A stretch of DNA of 64,000 bases, from the NCBI GenBank assembly GCA_900111435.1, contig FOIY01000001.1, positions 906,001 to 970,000 of the forward strand, in the 5' to 3' direction. Shown one piece after another: positions 35,842 to 44,753 of the stretch (its first letter is position 1; every line of letters begins with the position of its first letter). The notes below the pieces were generated by a model, which was given only the letters and a program-made list of their open reading frames with translations, did not search any database and had not been told where the DNA came from. The translations under genes were made by a program, and so were the position numbers. The DNA is from Ruminococcaceae bacterium KH2T8. GTDB taxonomy: Bacteria; Bacillota; Clostridia; Saccharofermentanales; Saccharofermentanaceae.

Positions 35842-36461
35842 ACGTATACCTCCTGAATCTTCTCTACAGCAGCCTTTGTTACGAGGAAGCTGTCGTACTT
35901 AAGGATGTCGAATACATTGATCGTATTAACAAGAGAAGTCTTAACATCAGGGATGTTTCTAGCGGAGAGGATAACCTTCTCGTTCTTCTCTTCTGTTACG
36001 ATGAGAGCACCCTTATCTGCGTTGAGAGCCTTAAGAGCCTTAACAACTGCTGCTGTCTTGATCTCGTCAAGGTTCATGTCATCAACAACGATGATCTTCT
36101 TGTCAAGGAGCTTGGAAGAAAGAGCAGACTTGATAGCAAGTCTCTTGATCTTCTTGGGAACCGTGTAGCTGTAATCTCTGGGCTTGGGTCCAAAGATGAT
36201 TCCGCCGCCAACATACTGAGCGGAACGTGTGGAACCGTGACGTGCACGACCTGTTCCCTTCTGTCTCCAGGGGCGCTTACCGCCGCCTCTTACTTCGCTT
36301 CTTGTCTTAGTGCTGGATGTGCCCTGACGGCGATTAGCAAGCTGATTACGGATCACAACTGCAATAGCATTGGCATTAGGCTCAATACCGAAGATGTCAT
36401 CCGAGAGCTCGATCGAACCCGTAACGGCACCGCTAAGATTGTAAATATCTAATTTAGCCAT
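35838..36461 (-). CDS. rplD: 50S ribosomal protein L4
   Basis: 207 residues. The tunnel loop RQGTSSTKTRSEVRGGGKRPWRQKGTGRARHGSTRS is present at about residues 44-79. In E. coli L4 represses the S10 operon through its leader; the long leader here is a possible target. Confidence 0.97.
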   Translation of the reverse strand: MAKLDIYNLSGAVTGSIELSDDIFGIEPNANAIAVVIRNQLANRRQGTSSTKTRSEVRGGGKRPWRQKGTGRARHGSTRSAQYVGGGIIFGPKPRDYSYTVPKKIKRLAIKSALSSKLLDKKIIVVDDMNLDEIKTAAVVKALKALNADKGALIVTEEKNEKVILSARNIPDVKTSLVNTINVFDILKYDSFLVTKAAVEKIQEVYV

Positions 36462-36482
36462 TATCTAATTCCTCCCGCCGTA

Positions 36483-37112
36483 TTACTTAGCCTTAACGGA
36501 GGACTCAACTGTTACGAGACCACCCTTAGGACCGGGAACTGCGCCTCTGAGTACGAGGATTCCCCTGTCGCCGTCAACCATAACGACGCTCAAATTCTGA
36601 ACTGTGCAATTTACCGCACCCATATGTCCGGGCATCTTCTTGCCGGGAAGAACACGTGCAGGTGTAGAGTTGGCACCCATGGAACCTACTCTTCTGTGGT
36701 ACATGGAACCGTGACCGGAAGGACCACCCTTCTGTCCGTGACGCTTGATGTTACCGGCATAACCCTTACCCTTGGATACACCGCTTACATCAACATGATC
36801 GCCAACTTCGAACATATCGGAGACCTTGATCTCCTGACCGAGGGAATACTCTTCCTCTGTCTGGAACTCGCGGATGTAGCGCTTAACCTCTACGTCAGCC
36901 TTCTTGAACTGTCCCTTGTCGGGCTTGTTCACAAGCTTCTCGCGAACTGTTCCGGTACCGACCTTGACTGCCTTGTAACCGTCATTTTCAACCGTCTTGT
37001 TCTGGAGCACGTACATAGGCTCTACTTCAATTACGGTTGCCGGGATAACGTTGCCGTTCTCATCAAAGAGCTGTGTCATACCGGACTTCTTGCCAATAAT
37101 GAATTTCGTCAT
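36483..37112 (-). CDS. rplC: 50S ribosomal protein L3
   Basis: 209 residues with IGKKSGMTQLFDENGNVIPATV and GHGSMYHRRVGSMGANSTPARVLPGKKMPGHMG by position. Nucleates 50S assembly and reaches the peptidyl-transferase centre. Confidence 0.97.
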   Translation of the reverse strand: MTKFIIGKKSGMTQLFDENGNVIPATVIEVEPMYVLQNKTVENDGYKAVKVGTGTVREKLVNKPDKGQFKKADVEVKRYIREFQTEEEYSLGQEIKVSDMFEVGDHVDVSGVSKGKGYAGNIKRHGQKGGPSGHGSMYHRRVGSMGANSTPARVLPGKKMPGHMGAVNCTVQNLSVVMVDGDRGILVLRGAVPGPKGGLVTVESSVKAK

Positions 37113-37212
37113 TCTTCTTTCCTCCTATTAGGTTATTGGTTCGCTGTGCGAACGTGACCTCGGCCGATCTTTTTGGCGTTTGGACCAACCGATTAAAGCC
37201 TTTCGATGTCTA
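37113..37212 (-). other. 100 bp spacer between rpsJ and rplC
   Basis: A longer gap than the others in the S10 part. The minus-strand RNA has a perfect GTTCGC-ACA-GCGAAC hairpin about 25 nt before the rplC ribosome site AGGAGG. No ORF or promoter is seen. Confidence 0.35.
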
Positions 37213-37521
37213 TCAGACCTTGATCTCGATAGAAACACCGGCAGGCATGTCAAGCTTCTGAAGTGCATCTACCGTCTTAGCCGTAGGTGCGTATACGTCG
37301 ATCAAACGCTTGTGTGTTCTCTGCTCGAACTGCTCACGAGAATCCTTGTACTTGTGAGGAGAACGAAGGATAGTAACGATCTCCTTCTCTGTAGGGAGCG
37401 GGATAGGTCCGCTGAAGCTTGCACCTGTGCGCTCTACTGCTGCGATGATGCTTGCTGCGCTCTCGTCGAGGAGCTGGTGATCGTAAGCCTTGATCTTGAT
37501 TCTGAGCTTCTGTGTTGCCAT
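37213..37521 (-). CDS. rpsJ: 30S ribosomal protein S10
   Basis: 102 residues: [20 protein letters not shown]. The frame stays open 63 bp upstream, but GGAGG at the correct distance marks the ATG at 37521, and the family starts there. S10 also binds NusG and NusB in antitermination. First gene of the S10-spc cluster, downstream of a leader of about 280 nt. Confidence 0.97.
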   Translation of the reverse strand: MATQKLRIKIKAYDHQLLDESAASIIAAVERTGASFSGPIPLPTEKEIVTILRSPHKYKDSREQFEQRTHKRLIDVYAPTAKTVDALQKLDMPAGVSIEIKV

Positions 37522-37810
37522 TTCTTTTTCCTCCAAAATGCTGTATTTCTTTTCAACTGTTCCGGGCGTTTCTTCTTGTCCCATTCAAAAACCCAGATAT
37601 CCAGTTACCGACCTGATCAACAATCGGCACTTTGGCTTCTGGGCAGACGCTCAAGTAAATAACGCTGCCGGCTTTAGCCGAAACGTCGGGGATCATTGTC
37701 CCGACCTGCTCCGCCGAAGTTACCCGCCTTCACATGCAGCTCATACAAATGCGGCAATCTCCGACTTCTTCGCGTGCGCAGACTACGCCTTTCGAAGTCG
37801 CGCAGGGAGT
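37522..37810 (-). promoter_or_regulatory. Long 5' leader of the S10 operon
   Basis: About 280 nt from the predicted start near 37804 to the rpsJ ATG contain no convincing gene. The minus-strand RNA can fold a stem of GACTTCG with CGAAGAAGT-type partners near its 5' end and a CGGGGATC/GACCTG-type hairpin near 37690. R-protein operon leaders in bacteria are often bound by L4, S10 or others. I cannot match it to a named Rfam family by eye. Confidence 0.5.
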
Positions 37811-37839
37811 ATTATACTTCGCATATCCTTAAATAGCAA
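37811..37839 (-). promoter_or_regulatory. S10 operon promoter
   Basis: Minus-strand TTGCTA (37839-37834), 17 bp and a perfect TATAAT (37816-37811), with an AT-rich stretch upstream that may act as an UP element. Confidence 0.82.
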
Positions 37840-37870
37840 TAGTGAATTTAACAAAAATTTAAAGGTCTCT

Positions 37871-39655
37871 TCAGCCCGCAAAACCAATATCTATGGTATA
37901 CGCGGAGACCGGCGTAGGATGCTCGACATATGTCCCCCGACCGCCTTCGACATGGACCGGGATCTCGCTCGTTACACCCTTCTGATCGACAAGTATCAAG
38001 ATAAGGTCCTCATCCTCTGCCGAGAACACATATATAGGGGATGATGTCATCCATTTATCGCCTGAGGCAGTATAGTCATCTACTCTGATCAGCAGGCCCG
38101 CATGTGCATCCGCATCGAATATCATATATGCGGCATCGTTATCCTGCAAGAGCATCTCATTGCCTTCAATAGAGTTTATGAGCTCGACATCATATCCGAA
38201 TTCCAGGTCTGCCAGCGACTCATCCGTCTCGATGTTGCTGTGTACGCCATTATAGGCAGGCATATAGAAATAAGTGATCCCCATATCCCTTATGCCGTCC
38301 TCGGTGATCATGTCATAGAACGTCCTGTACTTTACCGACATCACCGTACCGGAGAATGAATCGATACTGCGAAATGAGTTATTGATATTTACCGTTATAT
38401 AAGCACAGCACGTAACTGCCGCTGCCGCGCCTATAGCGAACATGGCTCTCAACACCTTTATCGAAGATATAAAGTTTACGCAGATAAGAAACAGCGCCAC
38501 GAGTGCGACAGCCCAGCCGAAATAGCAGATAGTCGTAGGAAGATATCCTCCTGCCGCTCCTTCTATGACCCAGTTCTGGTATGAAGGTATGAGCGAATGA
38601 GGAAGCGCATAGGTCGCACCGATAAGGGCACCCGAGATGCCGATCACCGTAAGCCTCTTCATGATGCTCTTACGGGCAGTGTCATCACCTGCCCTGTATT
38701 CCGCACCCGAAAGGACAGCCGCGATAAACGTGCCGAGTCCTCCCGCGAGCCCTACGCCTGCCGCCTTCTTACTTATATTCCACGGCAGAAACAGTTCCTT
38801 TACCGAGGGCATTATCCTGAGATCCTTCATGGGGAACATTCCGGTAGAAAACTCAAATGCTGTCTTGGCGATCCTCTTGATGTCAGGGCTCTCACCTATC
38901 GCAGGCACCGCCGTATCTACTACGGGATGAGCTCTGAGGTAAAGGAGTATGCCGAGATACAGTACCGCCGTAATAAAATGGGGGATCAGATTCTTTATAA
39001 ATCCCGATATTCCCGAACGATCCCTTCTTGCATACGCGAAAGCTATCACAGCGTAGACCAGGGATCCGACTATAAACGCCTCATATACCTGCATCGATTC
39101 ATAGAAACAGATAACACTTATCACGAGCTTTACGATCCTCTTTCGGCCTTCAGCCTCAAAGTGATCAGCGTAGAGCCATAGACCCGATATCATCAAGAAG
39201 AGGCCGTACATGAAATCCAGCGGATAGCATGTGATCAGGCAGTGCCAGATATCCATCTGAAGGAAAGAGAAGAAGAAAAGCGCGAAGAACAGTCCTGCCG
39301 CCTTATTTATCTTCTTTGCAAAAAGGGATCCTATCAGAGCGATATTGGCAAATACCGGAACATACTGCAGGAGCCAGATTGCAAGATAATTGCCGCTGCC
39401 GTTGACAAAGAAACGGAACATGATGACCGCGGGAAAGATAAATCCTACCTTTCCCCTGGCAAGAGAATATTCCATGCCGTACGAATAGCCCTGCTGCCAG
39501 CCGTTTACTCTCGCATTTATAAACTCCATCATGGAATCATGGCATGCCAGGACCGTATCCCTGACGAGATAGCACATATAGCCCCAGGCGATGAGCACGC
39601 AGGCGGCAAGGATGATAAGACTGATATTCTTCCTGTATTTCTTTAATATATCCAT
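37871..39655 (-). CDS. Polytopic membrane protein, possibly GT-C-like
   Basis: 594 residues. A basic N-terminus and first helix (about 11-30) are followed by an extracytoplasmic loop with an Asp (ACHDSMMEF, Asp40), about ten further helices up to about 420, and a soluble C-terminal domain (about 430-594). The layout recalls GT-C glycosyltransferases and YfhO-like proteins that use lipid-linked sugars, but no motif is diagnostic. The ATG lies only about 15 bp from a TATAAT -10 and has no ribosome site. It ends immediately before the S10 promoter. Confidence 0.72.
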   Translation of the reverse strand: MDILKKYRKNISLIILAACVLIAWGYMCYLVRDTVLACHDSMMEFINARVNGWQQGYSYGMEYSLARGKVGFIFPAVIMFRFFVNGSGNYLAIWLLQYVPVFANIALIGSLFAKKINKAAGLFFALFFFSFLQMDIWHCLITCYPLDFMYGLFLMISGLWLYADHFEAEGRKRIVKLVISVICFYESMQVYEAFIVGSLVYAVIAFAYARRDRSGISGFIKNLIPHFITAVLYLGILLYLRAHPVVDTAVPAIGESPDIKRIAKTAFEFSTGMFPMKDLRIMPSVKELFLPWNISKKAAGVGLAGGLGTFIAAVLSGAEYRAGDDTARKSIMKRLTVIGISGALIGATYALPHSLIPSYQNWVIEGAAGGYLPTTICYFGWAVALVALFLICVNFISSIKVLRAMFAIGAAAAVTCCAYITVNINNSFRSIDSFSGTVMSVKYRTFYDMITEDGIRDMGITYFYMPAYNGVHSNIETDESLADLEFGYDVELINSIEGNEMLLQDNDAAYMIFDADAHAGLLIRVDDYTASGDKWMTSSPIYVFSAEDEDLILILVDQKGVTSEIPVHVEGGRGTYVEHPTPVSAYTIDIGFAG

Positions 39656-39668
39656 ATTACGGTTAGTT

Positions 39669-39698
39669 ATTATATCCCATGAACTCCTTATAAAGCAA
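39669..39698 (-). promoter_or_regulatory. Promoter of the GT-C-like gene
   Basis: Minus-strand TTGCTT (39698-39693), 18 bp and TATAAT (39674-39669). The start is expected near 39662, only about seven bases before the ATG, giving an almost leaderless mRNA. Confidence 0.5.
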
Positions 39699-39726
39699 AG
39701 AGCACCCGCAATATCAGCGGGTGCTC
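39690..39726 (-). terminator. Terminator of the Bce-like operon
   Basis: A perfect 10 bp stem (GAGCACCCGC / GCGGGTGCTC) and, on the minus strand, TTTGCTTTAT. It ends the ABC permease transcript. Confidence 0.88.
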
Positions 39727-39763
39727 CTCAGAATAACACGAGGGTTGGAAAATGTGCTTCTTG

Positions 39764-41857
39764 TCAGGCGTATGCCTTGTCGGCATCTCCCACGATCCTA
39801 AAGTAATTCTTGCCTGTTATCATGAATACGATACCGTAGAATACGGAGAACAGCAGAACGGATATGAGAAGTATCGTGAAATAGGAAGTCGCATCATTGA
39901 CTCCGAAGAGTATCAGCATTCGCTTGACCATCTTATAGGCAAAGGCCGTGTGGATACCTGCCGTCAGGAGAGGAAGTACAAATACTATGACTATCTGCGA
40001 ATAGATCGTCTTCTTTATGTCCTCGTTAGAAAGACCGACCTTCTTCATTATCGAGAACCTTCCGGCATCCTCATATCCTTCGAGGATCTGCTTGAAGTAC
40101 ATGACGAGCACTGCGATCGTGATACATGCGACACTCAGGAGTATTCCCAGGAAGAACAGTCCTCCGTAAAGGGAATAGAAGTAATCCACGAACATGACCT
40201 TGGAGAATACATTCTCGTTGGTGCCGTCTTCCCACCTGCCCCAGTTGGTATTCATATAAGTAAGCTCTTCTTCGCTCAGTTCCTGGAGATGATCCTTACC
40301 GTATTCGATGAAGAACTCCCTGTCATCTCCTTCGATATTGTATTCCGTATACACCCTGGAGAGATTCCAGTATGCGGGGCCTCCGTCTTCCATAAAGAGT
40401 TCATTCCACTTTTCCAGAAGGATACGATCAACACTTACGAGCTCATCAAGATCCGATACTACAAGGAACACATCAGCTCTGGAATATGTCATGACAGCAT
40501 TCTCCAGCATTACTTCGGGCTGAGCGGGAAGATCGATCTTACTGTAGGACTTCCTGTTTGCGATAGTGATCTCGTCGCCGAGGATATCAGGAATGTTCTC
40601 ACAATATAATCCGATCTGTCCTTCCTCAAGCTCCACCGTCTGATCCGTTACTCTGTTATAACTGTCGAGATCCATGACGTACACATTGTAATAGTCTTCA
40701 AAGTCCTGCCAGAAATCTATGTTGTTTCCGTCCGTTACTACGGCGCAAAGACCGAGAAGATAGTAATAATCAAAATCCTTTATCTCGCATCCTGTACGCG
40801 AAGCAGTCTCTTCAGCTTCCTCACGAAGTATCTCGGGATCGATCAGGATGGCTTTCTCCGCCGAATAGTCAACGGGAGCTGCCGAAGCACAGAAATCGTA
40901 CGGATACTGCTTGTTCATATTCTCCTGATTAAGGAACAGGACCGTCGTTACTGACGATATCATCACCAGTACCATGGTAGAAAGGATACAGATAGTCGCT
41001 AGACCCATGCCGTTTCTCTTCATCCTGTAGATCATTCCCGATATGGAGATCATATGCTCCGTCTTGTAGTAATAGTTCTTGTTCTTCTTCATGATATGAA
41101 GGATAAGAACGCTTCCTGCTACGAATACCAGATACGTACCGATTATGACGAGGATCACCGCAGGGAAGAAGAACGTGAAAGCCGATACGGCATCATCCAC
41201 CGCACAAGCGAGGGCATATCCCGTCGCCAGCACAGCCATACCGAGGATTCCGACGAACCAGTTGGCTTTAGGCTTCTTCTCACCCGCATTGCCGCTCTTT
41301 AAGTACCCGAGAGTTGATCTTAAGAGAATCTCCGCAGAAGATGCTACTGACACTACGAAGAAGATGACCGCGAAGATCAGGACTGTCACTATGGTCGCTT
41401 TCCAGGGAATATCGAATCCGAAATCCGCATCACTGTGGGTGATCTTAAGGAGCACCAGTTGACTGATCTTCTTAAATATAAGTCCCAGAATTATGCCGAA
41501 CAGGATCGAAAGAGTCGCAACGACGAAATTCTCTCTCGAGACGATCGCGATTATGTGTTTCTTTTCCATACCGAGGACACTGTATAGTCCGAGCTCCTTC
41601 TTTCGCCTTTTCATGATAAAGGAGCTTATGTAAAAGATAAATATCAGCGAAAGTAATGCTACGACAGGTACACCCATATTAAGAAGATCTATAAGCGTAA
41701 GTCCGCCGTGCATCTCACGAAGATATGGATCGAGCGTTAATGCCGTAACGATAAAGAACAGCGCGATCATTATTCCCGAAGATATGATATACGGAACATA
41801 AAATGCCCTGTTCTTCCTTATGGAAGTAAGCGCGAGCTTAGAATAGATATTTCCCAT
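39764..41857 (-). CDS. ABC transporter permease, BceB-type (FtsX fold)
   Basis: 697 residues. Ten membrane helices with a large extracytoplasmic domain between helices 7 and 8 (about 330-570), the hallmark of BceB peptide-resistance permeases. The N-terminal KLALTSIRKNRAFYVPYI and the MKRRKKELGLYSVLGMEKKH block (FtsX coupling region) are typical. I start at the ATG at 41857 with GGGGGAGC upstream; the earlier codon at 41881 lies inside the ATPase gene. With BceA, a BceS-like kinase and BceR-like regulator upstream it forms a full detoxification and sensing unit for bacitracin or lantibiotics, ligand unknown. Confidence 0.88.
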   Translation of the reverse strand: MGNIYSKLALTSIRKNRAFYVPYIISSGIMIALFFIVTALTLDPYLREMHGGLTLIDLLNMGVPVVALLSLIFIFYISSFIMKRRKKELGLYSVLGMEKKHIIAIVSRENFVVATLSILFGIILGLIFKKISQLVLLKITHSDADFGFDIPWKATIVTVLIFAVIFFVVSVASSAEILLRSTLGYLKSGNAGEKKPKANWFVGILGMAVLATGYALACAVDDAVSAFTFFFPAVILVIIGTYLVFVAGSVLILHIMKKNKNYYYKTEHMISISGMIYRMKRNGMGLATICILSTMVLVMISSVTTVLFLNQENMNKQYPYDFCASAAPVDYSAEKAILIDPEILREEAEETASRTGCEIKDFDYYYLLGLCAVVTDGNNIDFWQDFEDYYNVYVMDLDSYNRVTDQTVELEEGQIGLYCENIPDILGDEITIANRKSYSKIDLPAQPEVMLENAVMTYSRADVFLVVSDLDELVSVDRILLEKWNELFMEDGGPAYWNLSRVYTEYNIEGDDREFFIEYGKDHLQELSEEELTYMNTNWGRWEDGTNENVFSKVMFVDYFYSLYGGLFFLGILLSVACITIAVLVMYFKQILEGYEDAGRFSIMKKVGLSNEDIKKTIYSQIVIVFVLPLLTAGIHTAFAYKMVKRMLILFGVNDATSYFTILLISVLLFSVFYGIVFMITGKNYFRIVGDADKAYA

Positions 41858-41858
41858 C

Positions 41859-42620
41859 TTACTGCTCCCCCGAACCGACAAGTGCAGTCAACGAATCGGA
41901 GATCTTCCTGTAGAATTCCTCCGAACCCATATTGGCTCTGTAGAGCTGATGGTAGACAACGCCGTCCTTTATGAAGAGCACGCGGCCTGCTGTACTTGCC
42001 GCCTTTACCGAGTGAGTTACCATGAGGATCGACTGACCGTCCTCATTGATCTGTCTGAAGAGCCTTAAGAGCTCATCGGTAGATCCGGAATCAAGAGCAC
42101 CCGTGGGTTCATCCGCCAGCAGGATATCAGGCTTTGTGATTATCGCTCTTGCTACAGCAGCTCTCTGCTTTTGACCTCCCGAGACTTCATAGGGATACTT
42201 CTCGAGAAGATCGCTTATTCCGAGCTTATTAGCAATGGGAGTTATCTTCTTTTTCATCTCGTCAGGCTTTTCTCCCGCAAGAACGAGAGGAAGATAGATG
42301 TTATCGCGAAGAGAGAAGTTGTCCAGAAGATTGAACTCCTGGAATACGAATCCGAGCCTCTCTCTCCTGAAAGCCGCCAGAGACTTATCGCTTACCTTAT
42401 TAAGGCTCTTACCTTCCAGGATGACTTCGCCTTCCGTAGGCTTATCTAAAGCTGCAAGGATATTGAGGAGCGTGGTCTTTCCCGATCCCGACTCACCCAT
42501 GATCGCTACATATTCGCCTCTTTCGACCGTGAAATTTACATTGGATAATGCTGTTACCTTATTCCCACCGAATCTTGTCGTGTAGACTTTCTTGAGATTC
42601 TTGACTTCAAGCATCGACAT
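41859..42620 (-). CDS. ABC transporter ATPase, BceA/MacB-type
   Basis: 253 residues. Walker A GESGSGKTT (about 39-47), Q-loop, signature VSGGQKQRAA and Walker B ILLADEPTGALD. The GALD ending is typical of MacB-like exporters of lipoproteins and peptides. The permease ATG is only one base past the ATPase stop codon. Transcribed after a terminator that covers the kinase stop, so its expression may be set separately. Confidence 0.93.
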   Translation of the reverse strand: MSMLEVKNLKKVYTTRFGGNKVTALSNVNFTVERGEYVAIMGESGSGKTTLLNILAALDKPTEGEVILEGKSLNKVSDKSLAAFRRERLGFVFQEFNLLDNFSLRDNIYLPLVLAGEKPDEMKKKITPIANKLGISDLLEKYPYEVSGGQKQRAAVARAIITKPDILLADEPTGALDSGSTDELLRLFRQINEDGQSILMVTHSVKAASTAGRVLFIKDGVVYHQLYRANMGSEEFYRKISDSLTALVGSGEQ

Positions 42621-42693
42621 TATGTTTATTACCTCCGATATTTCTTTACGGTAATATCTTATTTCTTATGTGTCTCCCGTTCCATTTATCGTC

Positions 42694-42736
42694 CTTACAA
42701 AAAGAAACTGTATCTTACGCTTTTGTAAGATACAGT
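42694..42736 (-). terminator. Terminator overlapping the kinase stop codon
   Basis: A 12 bp perfect stem (ACTGTATCTTAC / GTAAGATACAGT) with a six-base loop; the minus strand continues TTCTTTTTG. The TAA of the histidine kinase gene is inside the hairpin. It separates regulators from transporter genes. Confidence 0.85.
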
Positions 42737-43674
42737 GTAACTTCCGTTCCTTTGCCGACTTCCGAATCGATCCGTATATCTCCTCCGAGAAGATCCATCG
42801 TCCTTCTTACGAGATAAAGCCCGATGCCGGTGGATTTCTTGTCTCCCCTGCCGTTATAACCGGTATAGCCTTTTTCAAAGACTCGAGGGAGATCCTCCGG
42901 AGCTATTCCCATTCCCTCGTCTTTTATGATTATCCTGTCATCGTCACAGAGTATCGTGATCTTGCCCTGAGATGAATACTTTATACTGTTGCTCAGTACC
43001 TGACCTACGGCAAACCCGAGCCACCTTGCATCCGTGACCGCTTCATGCTCTCCGCCATTGAAATCAAGTCCCAGTCCTTTTGCGACTATCGCCGATCTCT
43101 GTTTCTTCAGTTCCTGCCTTACGATATTCTCGACAGACTGCTTTGCGAATACCAGGTCACTCGTCTCGCTGTCGAGCCTTATATAGCCCATGACCATATC
43201 CGCATAGTCCTCGATCCTTACGATCTGGGTCATAAGAGATTCTCTCAAGTCATCGTCCTCAATATTCTGAGCTGTAAGAGACAAGGCACTTATCGGTGTC
43301 TTTATCTGATGAGCCCATATAGTATAGTAATCGACCATCTCGTTATATCTGGAATTAGCGGAATCATTGGCATCCCGCAGAGCTGACTCAAGCGTAGCTA
43401 TACGGTCTATATATTCCTGTTCGATAGCATCTTTGGGATCGATCTCACTCTCTGAGATAACGCCTCTCCTGACATCATCAAGTCTTCCCTTGTAGCGGAT
43501 CAGATCAACTGCGACAGCTATCAGACATATCGCGATCGACATATATGTGATGTGAACGAAAGGACTTACGGGCAGCGAATACAAAAGGCACAATACCCAC
43601 GAAACGGCAAGTATCATCACTATAACTACCGCGAAAGGAATCCGTGATCTTATGTAGCTCTTAAGATCATTCAA
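42715..43674 (-). CDS. BceS-like intramembrane-sensing histidine kinase
   Basis: 319 residues. Two membrane helices (about 13-33 and 40-58) joined by a very short loop, so there is no extracellular sensor domain; such kinases sense through the partner transporter. Phospho-acceptor His122 in WAHQIKTPI; HATPase_c with NSIKYSSQG (N box), DEGMGI (G1) and GIGLYLV (G2). The start overlaps the regulator stop by eight bases. Confidence 0.93.
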   Translation of the reverse strand: MNDLKSYIRSRIPFAVVIVMILAVSWVLCLLYSLPVSPFVHITYMSIAICLIAVAVDLIRYKGRLDDVRRGVISESEIDPKDAIEQEYIDRIATLESALRDANDSANSRYNEMVDYYTIWAHQIKTPISALSLTAQNIEDDDLRESLMTQIVRIEDYADMVMGYIRLDSETSDLVFAKQSVENIVRQELKKQRSAIVAKGLGLDFNGGEHEAVTDARWLGFAVGQVLSNSIKYSSQGKITILCDDDRIIIKDEGMGIAPEDLPRVFEKGYTGYNGRGDKKSTGIGLYLVRRTMDLLGGDIRIDSEVGKGTEVTLYLTKA

Positions 43675-44344
43675 TGATATAGCCCTGACCCTTCTTGGTC
43701 TTTATGAAATCGTTAAGTCCCGCTTCGTCGAGTTTCCTTCTCAATCGGTTAACATTTACACTCAATGTATTCTCGTCAACAAAAAGATCATCGTTCCAGA
43801 GCTGCTCCATGAGTCGGTTCCTGGAGACGATACTTCCCTTCTTCGAGATAAGAGCATTCAGGATCTTGCTCTCGTTCTTCGTAAGGTCGATCCTTTCTCC
43901 GTTATACGAAAGTGTTGAATCAGCAGGGTTATAGACTGCTCCCCTGTGCTCCATATACTGAGTGCTGCTTCCTGCGAAATCGTATGTCCTTCTCAGGACC
44001 GCCTTTATCTTGGCAAGCATCACATTAAAGTCAAAGGGCTTGGTGATAAAATCGTCGCCGCCCATATTGATAGCTGTGATCATATTGAGGTTATCACTGG
44101 CGGATGATACGAAGATAACCGGGACATTCGATACTTCCCTGATCTTCGAACATCTGAAGAATCCGTTGTTGAATGGGAGAGTTATATCCATGAGAACAAG
44201 GTGGGGATTATACTTTACGAATTCTGCCAAAGGATCACTGAAATCTTCGGTAAGACACACCTCATATCCCCAGTTTTCGAGTGCTATCTTCATCTGAGAT
44301 GCGATCGTCATGTCATCTTCGACTATCAGTATCCTATGGCTCAC
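43667..44344 (-). CDS. BceR-like OmpR-family response regulator
   Basis: 225 residues. Phospho-acceptor Asp53 in VLMDITLP, Lys in ITKPFDF, and a winged-helix DNA-binding domain (LTKNESKIL ... TLSVNVNRLRRKL). I use the GTG at 44344 because GGAGG lies nine bases upstream and MSHRILIVEDD then fits the family start; an in-frame TTG at 44368 would make the chain longer with no ribosome site. It presumably activates the downstream ABC genes. Confidence 0.92.
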   Translation of the reverse strand: MSHRILIVEDDMTIASQMKIALENWGYEVCLTEDFSDPLAEFVKYNPHLVLMDITLPFNNGFFRCSKIREVSNVPVIFVSSASDNLNMITAINMGGDDFITKPFDFNVMLAKIKAVLRRTYDFAGSSTQYMEHRGAVYNPADSTLSYNGERIDLTKNESKILNALISKKGSIVSRNRLMEQLWNDDLFVDENTLSVNVNRLRRKLDEAGLNDFIKTKKGQGYIIE

Positions 44345-44380
44345 TTGCCTCGTCCTCCAAAGTTCCAATTACCATTTGAT

Positions 44381-44389
44381 ATTCTAACA
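44381..44389 (-). promoter_or_regulatory. Extended -10 promoter of the Bce-like operon
   Basis: Minus-strand TGTTAGAAT, an extended -10, about 37 bp before the GTG start of the regulator. No good -35. Confidence 0.45.
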
Positions 44390-44420
44390 TATTAATTCTC
44401 GGTTATTTTTCCGGAATAAC

Positions 44421-44450
44421 AAAAAGCCTCCCTCGCTATACGAAAGAGAC
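44421..44450 (-). terminator. Terminator after the tRNA pair
   Basis: Minus-strand GTCTCTTTCG pairs with CGAGGGAGGC (ten pairs, several G-U) around a short loop and is followed by TTTTTG. Confidence 0.72.
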
Positions 44451-44461
44451 TTAACTTGTTA

Positions 44462-44536
44462 TGGTGACCCGTACGGGAATCGAACCCGTCACTCCGCCGT
44501 GAAAGGGCGACGTCTTAGCCGCTTGACCAACGGGCC
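44462..44536 (-). tRNA. tRNA-Glu (UUC anticodon), CCA encoded
   Basis: Minus-strand cloverleaf: acceptor GGCCCGT with ACGGGTC, discriminator A and encoded CCA. The anticodon loop reads CTTTCAC with anticodon TTC, and the T arm contains GGTTCGATTCC. It is 5 nt from tRNA-Met and shares its promoter. Confidence 0.95.
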
Positions 44537-44541
44537 TTCCA

Positions 44542-44618
44542 TGGTAGCGGCAGTGGGATTCGAACCTACGACCTGCCGGGTATGAACCGGACGCTCTGGC
44601 CAACTGAGCTATGCCGCC
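44542..44618 (-). tRNA. tRNA-Met (CAU anticodon), CCA encoded
   Basis: Acceptor GGCGGCA with TGCCGCT (one G-U), D arm GCTC...GAGC, anticodon loop TTCATAC with CAT, T loop TTCGAAT. It looks like an elongator Met tRNA; the lysidine-type tRNA-Ile2 also carries CAT, so the charging is not certain. The T stem has GTAGG facing CCCAC, which leaves an A-C mismatch. Downstream of the consensus promoter at 44636-44664. Confidence 0.9.
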
Positions 44619-44635
44619 ATAGAAAATGCTTATTA

Positions 44636-44664
44636 ATTGTAGCAACGAGGTGCTGATATGTCAA
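44636..44664 (-). promoter_or_regulatory. Promoter of the tRNA-Met/tRNA-Glu unit
   Basis: Minus-strand TTGACA (44664-44659), 17 bp, TACAAT (44641-44636): consensus spacing and near-consensus boxes, about 11 nt from tRNA-Met after the start. Confidence 0.85.
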
Positions 44665-44686
44665 GGAGAAATATTCTTATCCGATA

Positions 44687-44722
44687 AGAAAAACGGCGCG
44701 ACCCGTAAAAGGTCACGCCGTT
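44687..44722 (-). terminator. Terminator after rplL
   Basis: Minus-strand AACGGCGTGACC pairs with GGTCGCGCCGTT (12 pairs, one G-U) and is followed by TTTCTT. It ends the rplKAJL transcript without reaching rpoBC. Confidence 0.88.
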
Positions 44723-44753
44723 GATATCGTTTAGATAAGTTCTAAGACAGATA

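Noticed and set aside
37522..37584. Longer S10 start
   Set aside because: The frame is open upstream by chance, but the family start and GGAGG both place the ATG at 37521.
44451..44645. 64-residue minus-strand frame
   Set aside because: It translates through two tRNA genes.
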